NCBI GenBank assembly: GCA_002452815.1
Contig: DKFM01000001.1
Span: 1-64,000, forward strand
DNA from: Rhodobacteraceae bacterium UBA6796
GTDB lineage: Bacteria; Pseudomonadota; Alphaproteobacteria; Rhodobacterales; Rhodobacteraceae
Length of the DNA: 64,000 nt
Direction of reading: 5' to 3'
The notes beneath the pieces are model-generated. The model made no database searches and was not told the DNA's origin. It saw nothing but the letters and a program-made list of their open reading frames with translations. This document shows, in pieces, positions 1 through 7,306 of the stretch (position 1 is its first letter; every line of letters starts with the position of its first letter). Made by a program: the position numbers and the translations under genes.

Positions 1-243
1 TCTCCGGTTCGGGGCTCAAATGGGCAAAATCGCGCCATTTTCGGGGATCGCTCTGCGTGGATCGGGCGCCGGGCCGGGCCAGCGGGCAGGGCGGGCGAAT
101 CCTGTTGTCGGGGGCATTTGCGACCCAAGCGGATGCGGCCCTGAACGCAAACCAGACTGTTCGAAAACCTGCCCTAAAGGCAGCGGATCGCAGCGGCCTG
201 CAAGATTGCTCGGTCCGCACGCATCAACTCGAAACAGGAAGAT
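1..243. other. Non-coding flank, nothing firm
   Basis: I see no convincing gene here. The open frames that cross this stretch run through the tRNA-Gln gene and lack family character. A small inverted repeat (CTGCC at 169-173, GGCAG at 179-183) is followed on the minus strand by four T residues. It could be a weak terminator for the tRNA-Gln transcript, but five base pairs is little evidence. Confidence 0.4.
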
Positions 244-318
244 TGGCTGGGGCGGTAGGATTCGAACCTACGGTACACGGTACCAAAAACCGACGCCTTA
301 CCACTTGGCCACGCCCCA
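244..318 (-). tRNA. tRNA-Gln (anticodon UUG)
   Basis: The minus strand folds as a complete 75-nt cloverleaf. The acceptor begins with U1 and pairs with A72, as is usual for bacterial tRNA-Gln. The T arm is GTAGG/CCTAC around TTCGAAT. The anticodon loop reads UUUUGGU, giving anticodon UUG, which reads CAA (and CAG by wobble). The CCA end is encoded at 244-246. The first pair of the anticodon stem is a U-U mismatch. A promoter with 17-bp spacing lies just upstream at 330-358. Confidence 0.95.
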
Positions 319-329
319 ACTTGCGGCGG

Positions 330-358
330 TGTTTAGCCAAGCCGGCGGGTGGCTGCAA
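330..358 (-). promoter_or_regulatory. Promoter of tRNA-Gln
   Basis: On the minus strand a TTGCAG -35 hexamer (353-358) is separated by exactly 17 bp from a TAAACA -10 (330-335), ending 11 bases before the mature tRNA. The -35 sits in the string TTTCCTCTTGCAG, which recurs exactly in front of the tandem tRNA-Gly genes at 40504-40532. The identity of two unlinked stable-RNA promoters supports the call. Transcription itself is inferred. Confidence 0.6.
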
Positions 359-417
359 GAGGAAAAAGTGACAAATTTGTTTGCAGCCTGTCACGCCATG
401 CGGCTAAGCCCGGAGCC

Positions 418-1605
418 ATGGAAAAGACCGATGTAATTATCCTTGGGGCCGGGGCGGCCGGGTTGTTCGCCGCCGGAGAGCTGGTACGGCGCGGGCGGCG
501 GGTGGTCGTGCTCGATCATGCTGCGCGACCGGGCGAGAAGATTCGCATCTCGGGCGGGGGGCGATGCAACTTCACCAACCGCGATCTGACCCGGCAAAAC
601 GCCGCCAGCCGATTCCTGTCGGAAAATCCGCGCTTTGCCCTCTCGGCGCTCAGCCGGTTCACGCCGGAGGACTTCATCGCGCGGATGGACCGGGCGGGAA
701 TCGCCTGGCACGAGAAACATCTGGGCCAGCTGTTTTGCGACGGCAAGGCGGGGCAGGTTGTCGACATGCTGCTGGATGCGATGCGCCCGGGGGCCGAACT
801 GCGGCTGGGGTGCACGATCGGGGCGGTGGAGCGGTCGGGCGACGGCTTTGTCGTGCAGACCTCGACCGGCGCGCTTGGGGCGCAAAGCGTGATCGTGGCG
901 ACCGGCGGCAAGTCGATCCCGAAAATGGGGGCTACCGGGCTGGGCTATGGTCTCGCCGAACAGTTCGGGCTGCGCGTGACCGGGACGCGCGCGGCGCTGG
1001 TGCCGCTGACCTTCGCGGCGCAGGATCTGGCGCGGACCGCGCCGATGGCCGGGGTGGCGGTGGCGGCGCGGGTCAGCCACGACCGCACCAGTTTCGACGA
1101 GGCGCTGCTGTTCACGCATCGCGGCCTGTCGGGGCCGGCGATCCTGCAGATTTCAAGCTATTGGCGCGAGGGCGATGCGATCCGCGTCGATCTGGCGCCG
1201 GGGCGGGACATCGCGGCCGAACTGGCGCGGATGCGCGGCGAAAACGGCAAGGTCGCGCTGCACAATGCATTGGCGCGGCTGCTGCCGGACAAGCTGGCGC
1301 TGTTTGCCACGCAGGAGGCGGGGCTTGCGGGGCGGCTGGCCGATCAGGGCAATGCCGCGCTTGACCGGCTTGCCGCGCAGGTCCACCGCTGGGAGATCCG
1401 CCCGGTCGGCTCGGAAGGCTACCGCACCGCGGAGGTGACGCTGGGCGGGGTCTCCACGGCCGATCTGGATGCCAAGACACTGCAGGCGCGCGCGGTGCCG
1501 GGGCTGTATTTCATCGGCGAGGTGGTGGATGTGACTGGCTGGCTGGGCGGCTACAATTTCCAATGGGCCTGGTCTTCGGCCTGGGCCGCGGCGCAGGTGG
1601 CCTGA
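418..1605 (+). CDS. BaiN/HI0933-family FAD-dependent oxidoreductase
   Basis: A 395-aa cytoplasmic flavoprotein of the HI0933/YhiN/BaiN family. The N-terminal dinucleotide fold GAGAAGLFAAGE (residues about 10-21) binds FAD. The family signature GGGRCNFTN follows at about residue 50. The C-terminal FAD-closing segment includes GLYFIGEVVDVTGWLGGYN, which is diagnostic. Length fits the family (about 390-410). I chose the ATG at 418 because the longer frame to 349 adds unrelated residues and runs toward the tRNA-Gln promoter. Characterised members (BaiN) act in bile-acid dehydroxylation in gut bacteria. In proteobacteria the substrate is unknown. The gene is monocistronic and ends against a repeat-rich spacer. 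Confidence 0.9.
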   Translation: MEKTDVIILGAGAAGLFAAGELVRRGRRVVVLDHAARPGEKIRISGGGRCNFTNRDLTRQNAASRFLSENPRFALSALSRFTPEDFIARMDRAGIAWHEKHLGQLFCDGKAGQVVDMLLDAMRPGAELRLGCTIGAVERSGDGFVVQTSTGALGAQSVIVATGGKSIPKMGATGLGYGLAEQFGLRVTGTRAALVPLTFAAQDLARTAPMAGVAVAARVSHDRTSFDEALLFTHRGLSGPAILQISSYWREGDAIRVDLAPGRDIAAELARMRGENGKVALHNALARLLPDKLALFATQEAGLAGRLADQGNAALDRLAAQVHRWEIRPVGSEGYRTAEVTLGGVSTADLDAKTLQARAVPGLYFIGEVVDVTGWLGGYNFQWAWSSAWAAAQVA

Positions 1606-1692
1606 GCGGGCAGGGGGTGCTGCCCTCCGTCGCCGGAGGGCGACACATAATGGCCGGGGAGGGGGCGCTGCCCCCGGCTCCTGACGGAGCCT

Positions 1693-1720
1693 CCCCCGGG
1701 ATATTTTGGCCAGAAAGAAA
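1693..1720 (+). repeat. Dispersed intergenic repeat, copy A
   Basis: This copy carries the full form, with a C5 run, GGGATATTT, a GGCCAG centre and an AGAAA end. Related copies in the window are at 1732-1761 (inverted), 6597-6627, 27699-27729 and 36548-36575, all intergenic and near gene 3' ends. Confidence 0.75.
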
Positions 1721-1731
1721 GGCGATCTGCG

Positions 1732-1761
1732 TTTTCTTTCTGGTCGAAATATCCCGCGGGG
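1732..1761 (-). repeat. Dispersed intergenic repeat, copy B (inverted)
   Basis: This is the inverted partner of copy A, 11 bp away. The two arms are reverse complements over about 25 bp with few mismatches, so RNA from either strand would form one long hairpin between the two convergent genes. Confidence 0.75.
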
Positions 1762-1805
1762 TGAATGGCCGCAGGCCAGAGGGGGGCCGCGCCCCCCTGC
1801 CGTTG

Positions 1806-2639
1806 TCACAGGCGGATCGGGTCTGCCTTGGCGATCCGGTCGAAGGCCATCAGCGTGGCAATCAGATGCGGCATCTGATCGAGCGTGATCATGTTCGGCC
1901 CGTCCGACGGCGCGCTATCCGGTGCCTGATGCGTTTCGATGAACACCCCCGCGATGCCGAGGCTGACGGCGGCGCGGGCCATCACCGGGGCCATCTCGCG
2001 CTGCCCGCCGCTGGCGCCGCCCAGGCCCCCGGGTTGTTGCACCGAATGGGTCGCGTCCATGATGACCGGGTAGCCGGTTTTCATCATCGTCGGCAGGCCG
2101 CGCATGTCCGCGACCAGCGTGTTATAGCCGAAAGAGGTGCCGCGTTCGGTCAGCAGGATCTTTTCATTGCCGGTCGAGGCGACCTTGTCGGCGACGTTGG
2201 GCATGTCCCAGGGCGCCAGAAACTGCCCCTTCTTGATGTTGACCACGCAGCCGGTTTCGCCTGCGGCCAGCAGAAGATCGGTCTGGCGGCACAGAAAGGC
2301 CGGGATCTGGATCACATCGACGACGGCACCCGCGATGCGGGCCTGTTCGGGGTCGTGAATGTCGGTCAGCACGGGGCAGCCCAGGCGTGCACGCACCGTG
2401 TCGAGGATCTTCAGCCCGGCGTCGATGCCCAGCCCGCGCTTGCCCTTCAGGCTGGTGCGGTTGGCCTTGTCGTAGCTGCCCTTGAAGATGAACTGCGCGC
2501 CGGCCTCTACGCAGGCCTTGGCCATCGCCTCGGCGATCATCAGCGCGTGGGCCTCGCTTTCCAGCTGGCAGGGCCCTGCGATCACGGTCAGCGGGCGGTC
2601 GTTGCCGACGGTCAGCCCGCCGATTTTCACGTCTTTCAT
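1806..2639 (-). CDS. kdsA: 3-deoxy-8-phosphooctulonate synthase
   Basis: KdsA condenses phosphoenolpyruvate with arabinose 5-phosphate to KDO 8-phosphate, the sugar linking lipid A to the LPS core and present in some capsules. The 277-aa protein has the family hallmarks: IAGPCQLESE near the N-terminus, FKGSYDKANRTS (phosphate and substrate binding), TDIHDPEQA, VDVIQIPAFLCRQTDLL, NIKKGQFLAPWDM, DATHSVQQPGG, and FIETHQAPDSAPSDGPNM at the end. It is cytoplasmic. It is the last gene of a minus-strand block, 13 bp after the kpsE-like gene, so KDO supply is tied to polysaccharide export. An Asn in NIKKGQ usually marks the metal-independent KdsA class. I infer that class and have not tested it. Confidence 0.96.
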   Translation of the reverse strand: MKDVKIGGLTVGNDRPLTVIAGPCQLESEAHALMIAEAMAKACVEAGAQFIFKGSYDKANRTSLKGKRGLGIDAGLKILDTVRARLGCPVLTDIHDPEQARIAGAVVDVIQIPAFLCRQTDLLLAAGETGCVVNIKKGQFLAPWDMPNVADKVASTGNEKILLTERGTSFGYNTLVADMRGLPTMMKTGYPVIMDATHSVQQPGGLGGASGGQREMAPVMARAAVSLGIAGVFIETHQAPDSAPSDGPNMITLDQMPHLIATLMAFDRIAKADPIRL

Positions 2640-2652
2640 CCGGTCCTCCGGG

Positions 2653-4389
2653 TCAGCTCGAGACCTGTTCGCGCAGGATCGAGGCAGTGAGCGAGAGCAT
2701 CAGATAAATACCCGAAAAGATCAGGAAGGCCAGCAGCGTGTTCTCGAAGGCGCGCGGATAGGTGGGTTCGTCCGGGGCCACGGGGCGCACGCCGGTGGAC
2801 AGGTAGCGCACCTGTTTGTTGGCTTCGATCCGGGCGGTTTCCATCTGCTGGGCGGCGGCCGACAGCAGCATCTGCCGGGTGGCCAGCTCGGCCTCGGCGA
2901 TGCGCAGCTGGCCGGTGATCGAGGCGAGCGATTCCGACGACCCGCTGCGTTCGGTCAGTTGCTTGCGCAGATCCGCGATCAACGTTTCAAGCCGGGCGAT
3001 ATCGCCGCGCACGCCATCGACGCGCGCCTGGTTCGGGCTGGGGTTGTCGAGCAATTGCCCCAGTTCCAGCCGCTTTTGCTGCAACTGCGTTTCGAAGCCC
3101 GAGACCTGGCTCATCACCAGGCTGCTTTCGGTGACCGGGTCCAGGATGCCCACCTGTTCCTGCAGCGTCAGCACCTTGGACTGCGCGGCAAAGACCTTGG
3201 CCTCGGCATCCTCGTAACTGTCGCGCGCGCCCTTCATCTGGTCTTCGCGCAGCCGCGAGGTCAGCTTGTCGACCTGTTCCTCGGCATAGGAGATCAGCGA
3301 TTCCGAAAACTGCCGCGAGACTTCCGGGTCGGCGGCGATCACCTCCATCTTGACCACCCCTTCCGAAGGGTCGTAACCGATCTTCACATTGCGCCGATAG
3401 GTCTTGTAGGCGGCTTCGTTCGTGGCATCGGCATCGAGGCGCTGGATCGGGTCGATGAAGTCTTGCGAGAAATGTTTCTTGAAGCCCTGATCGGCATCAA
3501 GCCGCAGCATCGCATCGCGCGATTGCAGATAGCTTTGCACCGTCACCGAATCCTGGTTGGTCGCCAGCTGCGTGCCCGAGAACAGGCTGCCCAGCCCGCT
3601 GGCCCCGGCCATGCCTTCGGATTTCTGGATCACGAATTCGGTCTTGGTGGCGTAAAGCGGGGTCGCGACGACGAAGTAATACCAGCCCGCCAGCAGCGTC
3701 GGCAGGAAGACGAAAAACGCCAGTCGCGCTCCCAGCAGGGCCAGCTTGCGCTGCCGCCGTTTGGTGATGTCGCGCTGGATGCGGATGATTTCGCGTGCGC
3801 GCTGGGCTTCGCCCATCACCTCGGTCGCGGGCGGCGGGGCGGCCTTCACCGTCTGCGGCAGCTGCACGCGGGTGTCGGCCCCCTTGCCATCCAGCCGTGC
3901 CAGCGCCTGCGTGGTGCCTGCTTCACCCGGCGCGCCGGCGGCGCTTTGGCCGATGCCCAGCACATCCGTGCGGTCGAACGGGTCGATCCCCTTGCGGCGC
4001 AGCAGGCGCACGGCTTCGAAATCCGATGTCGCCTCGATCCCGTGTTTCTGCGCGGTGCGGCGGGCAAGCCGCAATTGCCGCCCGGTCAGCCCTTCGGCGC
4101 GAATCTGGGCGATTTCCTCTTCGGTGGTCATTTCCGAGGGGCCCAGCACCGTCGTGCCGCCGACCTTGGCGGCCGAGGAAAACCGGCCCTCGCCGAATCC
4201 GTCGTCTTGGGGTTCGAAAATCTGCGCCGGATCGGGGCTGGCCTGCGCCGCGGCGGCTTCGGCGCGCAGACGGGCTGCGGCCCCCGGCGGCGGGGTTGTT
4301 TCTACCGGCGTCGGGGCGGGGCCCGTGTCCGACAGGGCGGGCGTGGCGCGGCGGACGCGAAACTTCGTGGCCTTAGGATTGGTAGTCAT
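2653..4389 (-). CDS. kpsE: KpsE/CtrB-type capsule export inner-membrane protein, N-terminally extended
   Basis: A polysaccharide co-polymerase/export adaptor of the Wzz-PCP-3 type, expected to link an ABC exporter in the inner membrane to the outer-membrane export channel. Residues about 221-241 and the last 25 residues form the two membrane helices. Between them lies a periplasmic coiled-coil region of about 300 residues, with many Gln/Glu/Leu heptads around residues 370-520. E. coli KpsE is about 380 aa and this protein is 578. The excess is a cytoplasmic N-terminus of about 215 residues, Pro/Ala-rich at residues 20-60 and with a compact charged helical module near 86-145. The ATG at 4389 overlaps the end of the kpsT-like gene by 17 bp, indicating translational coupling. 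Confidence 0.82.
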   Translation of the reverse strand: MTTNPKATKFRVRRATPALSDTGPAPTPVETTPPPGAAARLRAEAAAAQASPDPAQIFEPQDDGFGEGRFSSAAKVGGTTVLGPSEMTTEEEIAQIRAEGLTGRQLRLARRTAQKHGIEATSDFEAVRLLRRKGIDPFDRTDVLGIGQSAAGAPGEAGTTQALARLDGKGADTRVQLPQTVKAAPPPATEVMGEAQRAREIIRIQRDITKRRQRKLALLGARLAFFVFLPTLLAGWYYFVVATPLYATKTEFVIQKSEGMAGASGLGSLFSGTQLATNQDSVTVQSYLQSRDAMLRLDADQGFKKHFSQDFIDPIQRLDADATNEAAYKTYRRNVKIGYDPSEGVVKMEVIAADPEVSRQFSESLISYAEEQVDKLTSRLREDQMKGARDSYEDAEAKVFAAQSKVLTLQEQVGILDPVTESSLVMSQVSGFETQLQQKRLELGQLLDNPSPNQARVDGVRGDIARLETLIADLRKQLTERSGSSESLASITGQLRIAEAELATRQMLLSAAAQQMETARIEANKQVRYLSTGVRPVAPDEPTYPRAFENTLLAFLIFSGIYLMLSLTASILREQVSS

Positions 4390-5026
4390 ACATCCGCTTC
4401 GCTTCTTCCAGGGTGTCAAACATATACAATTGCCCGTCGCGCAACACAGCCGCCGAGCGACAGAATTTTTCCAGCGTCGTCGCCTGGTGCGACACGACGA
4501 TCACCGTCGCATCCTTGAGCCGGTCGCGCAGGATCGAGCCGGCCTTGCGGTTGAACTCCACATCGGTGGTCGAGGGCATCCCCTCGTCGATCAGGTAGAT
4601 GTCGAATTCCAGCGCCAGAAGCAGCGAGAAGGTAAAGCGCGAGCGCATCCCCTGGCTGTAGGTGCCCACCGGCATGTCGAAATATTCGGCAATGCCACAG
4701 AGCCAGCGGCAGAAGGCCTCGACGTAATCGGGGTCGAGCCCGTAGAGCCGCGCGATGAAGCGTGCGTTTTCCCGGGCGCTGTGCTTGTTGACCACGCCGC
4801 CCATGAAACCCAGCGGAAACGACACCCGGCAGGTCTTGCGAATTTCACCCTCATCGGGTTTTTCGAGGCCCGCCATCATGTTGATCAGCGTCGTCTTGCC
4901 GGTGCCGTTGGGTGCCAGAATGCCAAGGCTGTTGCCCAGCTCGACGCGGAAGCTGGCGCGATCCAGGATCACCTTGCGCTGCTTGCCCGTCCAGAAAGAC
5001 TTGCTGACATTCTCGAACTCGAGCAT
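4373..5026 (-). CDS. kpsT: KpsT-type polysaccharide ABC transporter ATP-binding protein
   Basis: The ATPase of an ABC-2 capsule or polysaccharide exporter, 217 aa, matching KpsT/CtrD/BexA. Walker A is APNGTGKTT (about residue 37), the signature motif is the family variant YSQGMRSR rather than LSGGQ, and Walker B is FDIYLIDEG. The family segment GFMGGVVNKHSARENARFIARLYG is present in the middle. The start at 5026 follows a G-rich Shine-Dalgarno. The upstream in-frame extension is not family-like. It is first in a kpsT-kpsE-kdsA block. No KpsM permease lies next to it or elsewhere in the window, so its membrane partner must be encoded elsewhere. Confidence 0.88.
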   Translation of the reverse strand: MLEFENVSKSFWTGKQRKVILDRASFRVELGNSLGILAPNGTGKTTLINMMAGLEKPDEGEIRKTCRVSFPLGFMGGVVNKHSARENARFIARLYGLDPDYVEAFCRWLCGIAEYFDMPVGTYSQGMRSRFTFSLLLALEFDIYLIDEGMPSTTDVEFNRKAGSILRDRLKDATVIVVSHQATTLEKFCRSAAVLRDGQLYMFDTLEEAKRMYDYQS

Positions 5027-5176
5027 GGCCCCCCCGGTTGTGCCGCCTGATACGCTGTGGCGTTCGTTACATCGTGATCGGATCTGGTCCGAAAAATCCC
5101 TTAAGCCGCTTCTACTGGCGATTTCGGGCAATATTATGTCCTAACGAAACAAAGGTATAGGCAGCCGGGGTTTGTT

Positions 5177-5776
5177 TTGCCTCACGAAACGAAGAGTCAC
5201 GACGCGCTGATCGACGAGATCCGGGCCTGCAGGCTGTGTGCCGGGCGATTTGCTGCCACCGCCAGCGCGCATGTGCCGCGCCCGGTGGTCTGGTTCCGGC
5301 CCGGCGCGCGCGTGCTGATCGTCGGGCAGGCGCCGGGCGCGCGGGTGCATGCCTCGGGGCGACCCTTTACCGACCCGTCGGGCGACCGGCTGCGGAACTG
5401 GATGGGGGTGGATGCCGAAACCTTCTATGACCGCAGCCGCATCGCGATCGTGCCGATGGCGTTCTGCTTTCCGGGCTACGACGCCAAGGGGTCCGACCTG
5501 CCGCCGCCGCCCCTGTGTGCCGCGACCTGGCGCGCGCGGGTGATAGCGGCGATCGGCACACCGCAGCTGACACTGCTGGTCGGCGGCGCCGCACAGCGCT
5601 GGCATCTGGGCACGCGCGCGGTCTCTGACACGGTTTTCGCGTGGCAAAACCACGCGCCGGCCGTCTTCCCCTTGCCCCATCCGTCCTGGCGCAATACGGG
5701 ATGGCTGAAACGCAATCCGTGGTTCGAGGCCGAGGTGATCCCGGCGCTGCGCGCCCGGGTGAAGGAGGTATTATGA
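5177..5776 (+). CDS. Uracil-DNA glycosylase family protein (TTG start)
   Basis: A 199-aa protein of the uracil-DNA glycosylase superfamily. It starts with the ACRLC segment typical of family-4-like enzymes, although only one Cys pair is evident. Then come VLIVGQAPGARVHASGRPF (the GxAPG uracil-pocket motif), DPSGDRLRNWMG, and the C-terminal HPSWRN segment (the HPS motif of the superfamily). Expected role: excise uracil or a related base from DNA. Substrate specificity cannot be read from sequence. The start appears to be TTG at 5177 after a GCCGGGG ribosome site. No ATG or GTG fits before ACRLC. The last codon overlaps the ATG of the next gene (ATGA). Confidence 0.82.
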   Translation: MPHETKSHDALIDEIRACRLCAGRFAATASAHVPRPVVWFRPGARVLIVGQAPGARVHASGRPFTDPSGDRLRNWMGVDAETFYDRSRIAIVPMAFCFPGYDAKGSDLPPPPLCAATWRARVIAAIGTPQLTLLVGGAAQRWHLGTRAVSDTVFAWQNHAPAVFPLPHPSWRNTGWLKRNPWFEAEVIPALRARVKEVL

Positions 5777-6570
5777 CGCCCTATGATCGCGCCCACGCCG
5801 CATCCGCCGCCGACCCGGACAACGAGGCCCTGCGTCTGGCGGTCTATGACCGGCTGGCCGATGCGGAGTTGTTCCTGCTGCTGGAATCCGAACCCGAGGG
5901 CGACGACATCACGCCCCAGGTGTTCGAAACCGAGGACGGCGATTTCGTGCTGGCCTTCGATCTGGAGGAGCGGCTGGCCGAGTTCACCGGCGAACCCGCG
6001 CCCTATGCGGCGCTGCCGGGCCGGGTGATCGCGCAGCATTTGGTAGGCGAAGGCGTCGGGCTGGGGGTCAATCTGGGCGTGGCTGACTCGGCGCTGTTGC
6101 TGCCGCCTGAGGCGCTGGAATGGCTGACCCATGCGCTGACCCATACCCCCGAACAGACCGACGCGCGCCCGGTGGCCTTTGACGCGCCCGCGCTGCCGCC
6201 CGCGATTCTGGGGCTGCTGCTGCCCGCCTTCGACGCGAAATTCGCGCAACTTGCCGGGCTGGCCAGTCATGCGCTGCTGGGCGGCGTGACCTATGACGAC
6301 GGGCGGCGCGGGCATGTGCTGGCTTTTCTGGGGGCGCCCGAAGCAGCGCGACCGGGCATCGCCAAGGCCATGGCCGAAGCGCTGGCCTTTTCCGGGCTCG
6401 ATGCGGGCGAGCTGGACGTGACCTTCTTTGACGAGGGCGATCACGCGGCGGCGGTGCTGCTGGACAAGGCGCTGGTGCTGCATCTGCCCGAACCCGAGGT
6501 GGAAGAGGTGCAGGAGCTGAAGCCCACGATGCCGGGCATGGACCCGAGCAAGCCGCCGATCCTGCGCTAG
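5773..6570 (+). CDS. SseB-family protein
   Basis: A 265-aa acidic cytoplasmic protein with the SseB N-terminal domain: ADAELFLLLE near residue 30, TPQVFETEDGDFVLAFD, then EFTGEPAPYAALPGR. E. coli SseB overproduction causes enhanced serine sensitivity, and the biochemical role is unknown. The C-terminal half matches the SseB C-terminal domain in layout. The ATG at 5773 overlaps the stop of the uracil-DNA glycosylase gene by four bases, so the pair is probably translated together, but no functional link is known. Copy C of the dispersed repeat follows 26 bp after the stop. Confidence 0.85.
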   Translation: MTPYDRAHAASAADPDNEALRLAVYDRLADAELFLLLESEPEGDDITPQVFETEDGDFVLAFDLEERLAEFTGEPAPYAALPGRVIAQHLVGEGVGLGVNLGVADSALLLPPEALEWLTHALTHTPEQTDARPVAFDAPALPPAILGLLLPAFDAKFAQLAGLASHALLGGVTYDDGRRGHVLAFLGAPEAARPGIAKAMAEALAFSGLDAGELDVTFFDEGDHAAAVLLDKALVLHLPEPEVEEVQELKPTMPGMDPSKPPILR

Positions 6571-6596
6571 GCGCCCGGGGGTTTCACACCCCCGGA

Positions 6597-6627
6597 CCCC
6601 CGTGGGATATTTGAGCCAAGATGAAAG
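6597..6627 (+). repeat. Dispersed intergenic repeat, copy C
   Basis: This copy reads CCCCCGTGGGATATTT and then GAGCCAAGATGAAAG, between the convergent sseB-like and DUF1489 genes. A GGGGG/CCCCC hairpin (about 6577-6595) precedes it, as in the spacer at 1606-1805. Confidence 0.7.
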
Positions 6628-6683
6628 CCACGCCCTTTCGTCTTGCCGAACCTATCGCGGGTGGGAGGGCGTCGGCGGCCGGA

Positions 6684-7097
6684 TCAGCGCAGGCCGATTT
6701 CCGCCAGGGCCGCCATCAGGTCACGCGGCAGCGGTTCTTCCCGCTCGCGACCGGGGGCAAGGTCCTTGGGGGCGTCTGCGGGCGTCAGATAGCGCCAGCC
6801 CTGGAACGGCCGGCGGGGCAGGGCTTCGGTGCGGACAACGTCCCGGTCGAGCAGGATCGCGCAGCGGGTGATGCCGTCTTCGCCCGGCCGTTCCTCGAGC
6901 CCGATCACCTTCTGCCGGGCCAGGACAACCCCTTTGAAGACCCAGTAAAGCGAGCCGCCATCCAGGATTTCATCGCTGCGCTTGGGCCACATCCGGGTGA
7001 CGTGGCAGGCCGGTCCGGTGCCGTAGCGCGCCGCCTGCCAGTCGATCAGATCCTCGACCTTCTCGGCGCCGACGCAAAGTTTGATCAGGTGAATCAT
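6684..7097 (-). CDS. DUF1489 family protein
   Basis: A 137-aa soluble protein of family DUF1489, common in Alphaproteobacteria and of unknown function. Family marks are the N-terminal MIHLIKLCVGAEKVEDL, THMTR-like HVTRMWPKR, GGSLYWVFKG in the middle, and the C-terminal FQGWRYL. It is transcribed divergently from nrdJ with 209 bp between the starts, and convergently with the SseB-family gene. The single start codon before the conserved N-terminus makes the start secure. Confidence 0.88.
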   Translation of the reverse strand: MIHLIKLCVGAEKVEDLIDWQAARYGTGPACHVTRMWPKRSDEILDGGSLYWVFKGVVLARQKVIGLEERPGEDGITRCAILLDRDVVRTEALPRRPFQGWRYLTPADAPKDLAPGREREEPLPRDLMAALAEIGLR

Positions 7098-7204
7098 TCA
7101 CAGCCCCCGCTTCCGGTCCAGACTTAGGCCGATGCGCGGGCTGCGGCAAGGGAAGGGGCTTTTCACTCTGGTCTCACTCTGCCCCATCATGTAGTGTGGA
7201 ACCC

Positions 7205-7235
7205 CGCCCCCGGCGCACCACATGGTCCGGGGGCG
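7205..7235 (+). other. Strong hairpin in the nrdJ leader
   Basis: A perfect 9-bp stem, CGCCCCCGG (7205-7213) with CCGGGGGCG (7227-7235), encloses a 13-nt loop 71 bp before the nrdJ start and is followed by TTGCATTTT. It could be a leader attenuator or part of a regulatory RNA. The flanking sequence does not match the conserved core of a cobalamin riboswitch that I would recognise. Confidence 0.5.
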
Positions 7236-7306
7236 TTGCATTTTCAGCCCACCGCCGGGCGCCGCGCATTGTGCGGTGCCGCTCAGAAGACCCGAAGGAC
7301 AACCGG

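Larger units (their letters stand above)
1606..1805. repeat. Palindrome-rich spacer between convergent genes
   Basis: The 200 bp between two convergent 3' ends is built from hairpins: GCCCTCCG/CGGAGGGC, GGGGGC/GCCCCC, GGCTCC/GGAGCC and GGGGGGC/GCCCCCC. In the middle lies a head-to-head pair of the dispersed 28-30 bp repeat (1693-1720 and 1732-1761). No U-tract follows, so this is not a textbook intrinsic terminator, though the structure could serve as one in both directions. Confidence 0.7.

Noticed and set aside
20..436. Open frames crossing the tRNA-Gln gene
   Set aside because: They include the complete tRNA and its promoter and have no protein family character.
7098..7306. Cobalamin riboswitch upstream of nrdJ
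   Set aside because: B12-dependent RNR genes do not need one, and I cannot find the conserved B12-box core. Only a strong hairpin is present.
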